A stretch of 64,000 nucleotides of DNA from Plantago ovata (lineage: Eukaryota > Streptophyta > Magnoliopsida > Lamiales > Plantaginaceae). Below the pieces are notes generated by a model. It was not told the origin of the DNA. It worked only from the letters and a program-made list of their open reading frames with translations, and ran no database searches. This document shows positions 58,410 to 64,000 of this stretch, piece after piece. Location of the stretch: contig CM051455.1 of NCBI GenBank assembly GCA_028274465.1, positions 126,205,462 to 126,269,461 on the forward strand. Reading direction: 5' to 3'. How positions within the stretch are numbered: position 1 is the first letter of the stretch; each line of letters opens with the position of its first letter. Both the position numbers and the translations under genes were made by a program.

Positions 58410-60504
58410 CTATCTCCTCTTTTTGCGGGTACTAGGCTTCCCCTTCATTGATCTCCTTTCCATGCCACGAACCTGTAAGTAAGAAAGAATATAGGCTGCA
58501 AGACCACAATAGGGAGTAGTAATATCAGGCGGTTCAGGTGGATCAGGTATGGCTTGCAACACGTGTTGCTTGCCATTTACTTCGATGGTGCAAGTTCTTT
58601 GGTAGATGTCCATCACGGAACGTAGCTTGGTCATGAATGTTTGCCCTAAAAGTATGACATCCCCCGTCCCAGGTGCAGATGCCGGCATAACTACGAAATT
58701 GGTTTTTATTGATGCTTCACCAATCTTGACCAACACATTTTTCACAACGCCTTCGCGTCTCATAAATGATCCATCCGCCAGTCGCACAATAGCCCTTTCC
58801 TCAGATAGTTTTCCAAGGTTACTCTTTTCAAACACATTCAAAGGAATTATGTTTGATTAGGATCTCGTGTCTAGTGTGGCACGGACATCTTCAAGCTCAC
58901 CAATCCCTACCTTAACATCGAAACTTTTAGGGAGTGGTTCGGGATCCTCTTTCTCCTCATCACTTGCGTCAGAACCAAGGTCCTTTTCTTCTTCTTCGGC
59001 CTGTGGGGGCAGTTCCCTCTTGCAACTCTCGCACTTAGCAACCTTCTTGATGGTGATTTCAACAGGTAGATCACCTACTAAGTTAATGGACAATGACTTC
59101 TTAGTGTTGCTAGGCAGTTTGCCTTGCTCCCTATTTGCTCCTCGGTCGATCAACTCTTGCATCTTTTGATGGGCAAGCCTTGTGCTCTCTTCCAACTTAT
59201 CGAGCCTTGCCCTAGTCTTCTCAGAATATTCTTCATAACGTTTGAGAAAACTTTGTGTGTGATCAACCATCTTCTCTAAGTTCTCCATCAGTAGAGCCGA
59301 CTTCGACTTCGGTGGCTCTTTCGGAGCGGGGTTTTCGCAGTGATCATTACCATAGTTCAGCCTACTACGGTCTTGGTTAGATCCATAAGTTTGGTTAGCC
59401 GGTGTATATCCTTGATTGTTACGGTATCCTCTTCTCCAAAATCCACCTCGAGGATTCATACCGTCTTGTCCGTAGCTAACTTCTTGAGTACCAAACTCCG
59501 TAGCAAAGGCTTCTTCTTCTCCTCCTCGAGCCCAGTTGCCATCATCGTATGCCAGCTCTGATCTACACATATGAGCCCCATGCCCATAGTTCTTGCATAT
59601 TCGGCATACTTCGTTCGAAACAGTTGTTCCGGTGGCGCTCTTGAGGACTTGCTTCAATTCGTTGGTAAAGCACTCGAATTGATCCCCATTCCCCCTGTAC
59701 ATAGGGGCTTCTTGAGTCGGTGGAGCTTCAGGTCCACGTCTCCTAACCATTGCTCTTGGGTCCTTGAACTGTGAACCCTTAGCAAGCCTTTCGAAAACAG
59801 CCCAGACGGCTTCTGCGGTTTCCTCCCAAATATTGCCTCGGCATTGGAAATCCACCACTTGTTGGTTCTCGAATGTTAGTCCATTGTAGAAGTGCTGGAC
59901 TAAGTCGGAAAGTTCAAAACCATGGTGAGGGCACTTGTTCGTGAGATCTTGGAACCTCTCGAATGCGGTGTAGATGGTCTCATCATAGTCTTGCTTGAAT
60001 CCAGTGATTTGCGCCTTTAGCGCGGTAGTCAGAGTGTGTGGGAAGTATTTCCTCCATGAAAGCTGAAAAAACCTTTTCCCTAGTGTCCAGCGAGCCGACT
60101 GGTAGAGAACTCAGCCATGACTTGGCTCTGTCGCCAAGTCCCATAGCAAAAACCTTCATCCTTAACTCATCCGTTGTTATGTCAGCTCCGGGTCGTGGGA
60201 GTTGGTTGACGAAATCATCGATATCGTTCAAGTACCCCATCACATCTTCCCTTGATAAGCCATAGAACCTCGGAAGTTGTTGGAATGCGTGGTTCTTGAT
60301 CTCCAGATCTCGGGTTGCAGGCGAAAGAACAATCGCCGGTCCCCTCATACGATCCTTGGTGGGTTCTACCCATGCCTTCAGTGGTCTAGCTTCTGCCATT
60401 CCGTCGATTTTCTTGAAAAGGAGTCGCCTTCTTTGGTGGTAGACTCTATCGATCTCAGCAATTGAATCAGCAAGCGGTATTCCTGCAGAACGTGTATGCG
60501 GCAT
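58410..60504 (-). pseudogene. Gag-protease of element 3, frameshift and stop
   Basis: ATG at 60502-60504 (minus). A one-base frameshift near 60050-60056 ends the first frame at 59983. The gag domain, CCHC knuckle (CRICKNYGHGAHMC) and linker are otherwise present. At the protease active site DTGS has become DTRS, followed directly by a stop (58857-58859) where element 1 has Tyr. Protease is therefore inactive in this copy. Linker residues KLPSNTKKSLS link it to element 2, whereas its ORF2 matches element 1. Confidence 0.87.
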
Positions 60505-60652
60505 ACACAATCTGTGACAGACTAGGAAAGGTGATTAGAAATAGACTAGGAAAGCAGTATCAGAGAGAAATTAAAAAGAAAAACTAAATCTAGTAGAATT
60601 AGGAATCTAAAGCTGTAAATAAAAACAAATTAAACAGAAAAAAGGAGTATAG

Positions 60653-60670
60653 TTCCCGGCAACGGCGCCA
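60653..60670 (-). promoter_or_regulatory. Primer binding site (tRNA-Asp), element 3
   Basis: On the plus strand TTCCCGGCAACGGCGCCA, one mismatch to the plant tRNA-Asp 3' end. Three bases from the LTR. Confidence 0.85.
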
Positions 60671-60673
60671 ATT

Positions 60674-61948
60674 TGATGAACGGAGATTTGTCAGGTCTCG
60701 ATTCAACAAATAAATTTGTTATTTAGCCAAAGGCAATCCACAACTACAACGAAAACCGTAGTGTAGTAGTAGAATGACTCGAGTGTCGTTCTCTCAGGAC
60801 TATACTAGCTTTATCAAATCTAATTAAGAATATAAAACAGCAGATAAAAAGCAATGGGGGTTTTCAAGCAGATAATGGAGATTGGTGATAGTATGGTCCT
60901 TCTTAACATAATGGGTCGATAATCATGCATAAATTCCTCGGTCTTGCATAGAGATCTTTGAATCAATCTTGTGTCCTGTTGCAAGTATTAAGCACTACGA
61001 AGATAATATGGGTCTGACTCGTCAACAACTAACGTCCTATTGTGTTCCGTAATTATTCAACACTACGAAGATAATTGGTCTGATTGGTCGACAAGTGTCC
61101 ATGCGTGCATAATAATCAATACAACATACGAGAATTTTGGTTGCAACTGATCAACGAAATAAAGCAATGACACGGAGTATAATGCGCGATATAGCCATTA
61201 GCATGATTATCTTCCCTCGCTAAGAATTCACATACTACCACCAATGATAAGTTTAGCTACTCATAATAGGCATGCAATCAATAGCAATCATAGAAGAAAA
61301 CATATTGAAAGAAGAATAAAATAAGTAGATAAAAACTGTAAGATACAAAGTTACCGAAGGTTGTCAATCTCCGGATGATTGCGATCCTACGCGCTCCAAT
61401 CTGCTAAGAAAAAGTATCCCCTAAGCTATGGAACTCCCAGGACAGGCCCCGGGAAGTTCCTCCCTAAAACTATAGAGAGAGGTGAGAAAGTAGGCTTGGA
61501 AAGATATGATTTTCGGAGAAAAACTTGAGCTCTATATATAGGCCCCGAATTTCTTCTGGGGCGGTTCGCCCGGTGATGGGGCGGTTCGCCCCCCAGTTTT
61601 TCGCGGAATTTCCGCGTTTTTCGACGCGGATTTGGATTTCTTCACCTTTTCGGACTCGGTTTATGACTTCTAGTAGCCTTCTAACCTCCAGATTCGGCCC
61701 CTAGACTCCAAATTCTATCCGGAAACCTTCAGATACTCCAAATAGGCTTCTGGAACACCAATTCCTTGTAGACTTCAATATAATTGCCCGTAAATCTCCG
61801 AATTTCAACCAAAACCTGTAAACTAAAATCTAAAGGGAAACATGACACTATTCTAATAAAATGTACTAAAATATAGCTAAATTATCATAGAGGATAGCTA
61901 AAATAGGTGAAAAAGACTCGAATGAAAGTGTAAAATACGCATTCATCA
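60674..61948 (-). repeat. 5' LTR of Athila-like element 3
   Basis: 1275 bp, 22 bp longer than the 3' LTR by one extra GGGGCGGTTCGCCC-type hairpin copy near 61558-61595. TATA box at 61533-61540. Confidence 0.92.
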
Positions 61949-62418
61949 CGGCAATGAGCAATGAGCTGCAGAGACAACATGAAAGCATGTTGCCGTATGA
62001 GATGCTGAAGCATCTTGAGTCGCTCTTTAAGACGGCAGCCAGAAGTGTTGAATTTGATTTGATCAAAGAGATACACAGATGCAAGCTCAATGAAGGAGGG
62101 AACATGTCTGAACATGTTCTCAAGATGATTGGTCTCTTTGAGAAGCTTGCCGATGCCAGTGTCAAGCTAGAGAATAAGATCATGGTGATCTGTGTCCTTC
62201 AATCATTGCCGAGTTCGTATTCGCAGTTCATCATTAACTACACCATGAATGTGAAAGACGTTACACTACCTGAGCTCCATAATCTGCTGAAGACATATGA
62301 TCAAACTATTCCTAAGAAGGAGAAATCGATCATGTATGTTGGGCAACCGTCTAACCCAAACCCGAGAAACAAAGGTGCTAAGGGTAAGGGAAAGTCAGAG
62401 CCAAGGCTAACACTTTGA

Positions 62419-64000
62419 GTGATAGGCCTAAGCGTCTGAACCAGAGAAAGAAGTTCAAGAGGAGCGGAACGGTACGCACAGATGAATGTCTTTTCTGTAA
62501 GTAGAAAGGGCATTGGAAGAAAGATTGCCCTAAGCTAAGGGAAGATCAATCTAAGAAGCCGCCGGCTTCTAGCTCAGGTATGTTTGTTATTGAAATGAAC
62601 ATGACTACTTTTGACTCCAATGGTTGGGTATTAGATACAGCTTGTAGCTCACACATTTGTAATAATGTGCAGGGGCTAATTGAACACAGGCTAGTCAAGC
62701 AAGGTGATATCGACTTGCATGTTGGGAACGGCAATCCAATTGAAGCCAAACGCGTTGGACGCTGCAAGATAGATTTACCATCAGGACAATGTTTAGAACT
62801 TGATAACGTTTATTTTGTTCCATCCATTGTCAGAAATATTATTTCCATTCCATTGTTGGACAATTTGGGTTTTTCCTTTCGTTTTGCTAATAATACTTGT
62901 TATTTTTCGCTAAATGACCAGTATTATGGAAAAGCTCGCTTAGTGAATGGTTTATATATTTTGCAAAGTAGTCTACCTTTATTTCAAATACATAACAAAC
63001 AACCGTCTTTAAGTAGGAAGAATAATCCATCTTATCTATGGCATTGTCGGCTTGACCATATCAATGAAACACGGATTCAAAGACTAAGGAAGTTGGACTA
63101 CTTAGAACCATTTGATTTCGAATCATATGGTACATGCGAATCATGTGTTAAGGGTAAGATGACGAACAAACCCTTTGTTGGACAAGGTGTTCGTGCCACT
63201 CGCTGCTTAGAGCTCATACATACCGATGTATGTGGACCTTTTAAAGTCCAAGCACGTGGAGGTTATTCTTACTTCGTTACCTTTACTGAAGATTTCTCAA
63301 GGTATGGATATATTTATCTTATGGAGAATAAATCTGAGACCTTTGAGAAATTCAAGGAGTTTAGGAATGAGGTCGAGAATGAATTGAACCTAAGGATAGT
63401 CACTCTTCGATCAGATCGAGGAGGTGAATACCTTAGTGAAGAATTTATCGACTACTTGAAGGAGAATGGAATTCAATTGCAATGGACCCCTCCTGGAACA
63501 CCACAATTAAATGGTGTGTCTGAGAGAAGGAATCGAACCCTGCTAGACATGGTGAGATCAATGATTGGATTCTCGACTCTTCCAAATATCTATGGGGATA
63601 TGCGCTACAAACTGCAATCTACATTCTGAATCATGTACCATCTAAATCAGTGGAGAAAACTCCTTATGAATTATGGAAAGGAAAGAAGCCCTCACTGGGC
63701 TATCTTAGACCTTGGGGCTGTCCTGCGATAGTCAAATTGTTGCTCACTGATAAGTTAGATGCCAAGGGTGTAAAAGTTTATTTCATAGGCTATCCTCGTC
63801 AGACGAGAGACTATGAATTCTATCATGTTGAAGATCACAAGGTGATAGTATCTAGAAACGTCAAGTTTTTAGAAGAAGAATACCTCGAAGAAGAGAGGTT
63901 AGATGATATGATAGAACTTGAAGAAATTCAAGACTTTGACACGCGCGGACATGAGTTCTCTAAATCTTCTGATTTGGACTCAAGTTCAGTGGGAGCTTTC
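62419..64000 (+). pseudogene. Copia protease-integrase region, frameshifted, truncated by window end
   Basis: The 62580-63629 frame covers protease (WVLDTACSSHICNN; DTA in place of the more usual DSG/DTG), the pre-integrase Zn motif (HCRLDH...CESC) and the integrase core. Acidic residues are D in HTDVCGPF, D in RSDRGGEY and E in NGVSERRNR. A one-base frameshift near 63580-63592 moves the rest to another frame, which stays open to the window end (HVPSKSVEKTPYELW, WGCPAIVK). RT and RNase H lie beyond the window. Earlier damage is in the zinc knuckle. Confidence 0.85.

Larger units (their letters stand above)
53751..61948 (-). mobile_element. Athila-like LTR retrotransposon element 3, gag-pro only, inverted
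   Basis: Complete insertion of 8198 bp in the Copia gag, TSD CGGCA (53746-53750, 61949-61953). Same family and ORF2 type as element 1, opposite strand. No RT or integrase. Gag-protease is broken by a frameshift and a nonsense codon. Confidence 0.93.
53499..62418 (+). pseudogene. Copia gag, interrupted by element 3
   Basis: ATG at 53499. The N-terminal 84 codons (53499-53750) and the C-terminal part (61954-62418) are in frame once the insertion and one TSD are set aside. Motifs of the UBN2/Copia gag family: FTGPNFLDWIRNIRLVLRYE, LESLFKTAARSVEFDLIKEI, VICVLQSLPSSYSQFI. It ends early at TGA 62416-62418 after a frameshift near 62395-62405. The zinc knuckle, in another frame, carries a stop (TAG 62501-62503) between CLFCK and KGHWKKDC. 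Confidence 0.82.

Overview
The window looks like flowering-plant nuclear DNA, most likely eudicot. It is AT-rich and intron-like between genes, dense in LTR retrotransposons of the Copia and Athila-like Gypsy types, and holds a CACTA transposon and foldback elements. I see no rRNA, tRNA, CRISPR or bacterial signals. Most protein-coding sequence belongs to transposable elements.

Layout. 1-4350 is the 3' part of a Sirevirus-like Copia element (an extra 3' ORF, a polypurine tract and the 3' LTR). From about 4669 to 43753 lies a tandem array of a unit of about 2.6 kb, present six times plus a truncated seventh start. Each unit carries a conserved TATA box and a single-exon gene of 176-177 codons. 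That gene reads as a strongly diverged AP2/ERF protein with a C-terminal EAR-type repressor tail (DLNLPP). The array has been expanded by insertions: a foldback-rich element of 898 bp in unit 1; a CACTA element and a complete Athila-like element (element 1) inside the gene of unit 2; a solo Sirevirus-like LTR in unit 3; and a second Athila-like element (element 2) in unit 4. The insertions have matching target-site duplications, and removing them gives back the same unit each time.

43754-48467 is a gene-poor stretch with a CACTA-like MITE, a 43-bp-arm perfect foldback and a short TTAGGG run. 48468-49783 is a solo LTR of another Athila-like family. From 49885 to the window end is a Copia element (LTR, tRNA-iMet primer site, long structured leader, gag, protease, integrase). 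Its gag gene is split by a third Athila-like element (element 3, minus strand).

The three Athila-like elements encode gag and protease but no reverse transcriptase or integrase, so they must depend on a partner. They share a probable intron of 539-545 bp, paired hairpins next to polypurine-tract-like motifs, and long A/G tracts. Their second ORF differs: element 2 carries an Athila env-like/'plant transposon protein' ORF, while elements 1 and 3 carry an unrelated ORF at the same splice acceptor.

The most notable host feature is the tandem array of ERF-derived, EAR-tailed genes whose DNA-contact residues have changed. At least three copies (units 3, 4, 5) keep a full ORF. Family assignments rest on motifs read by eye; no database search was possible.
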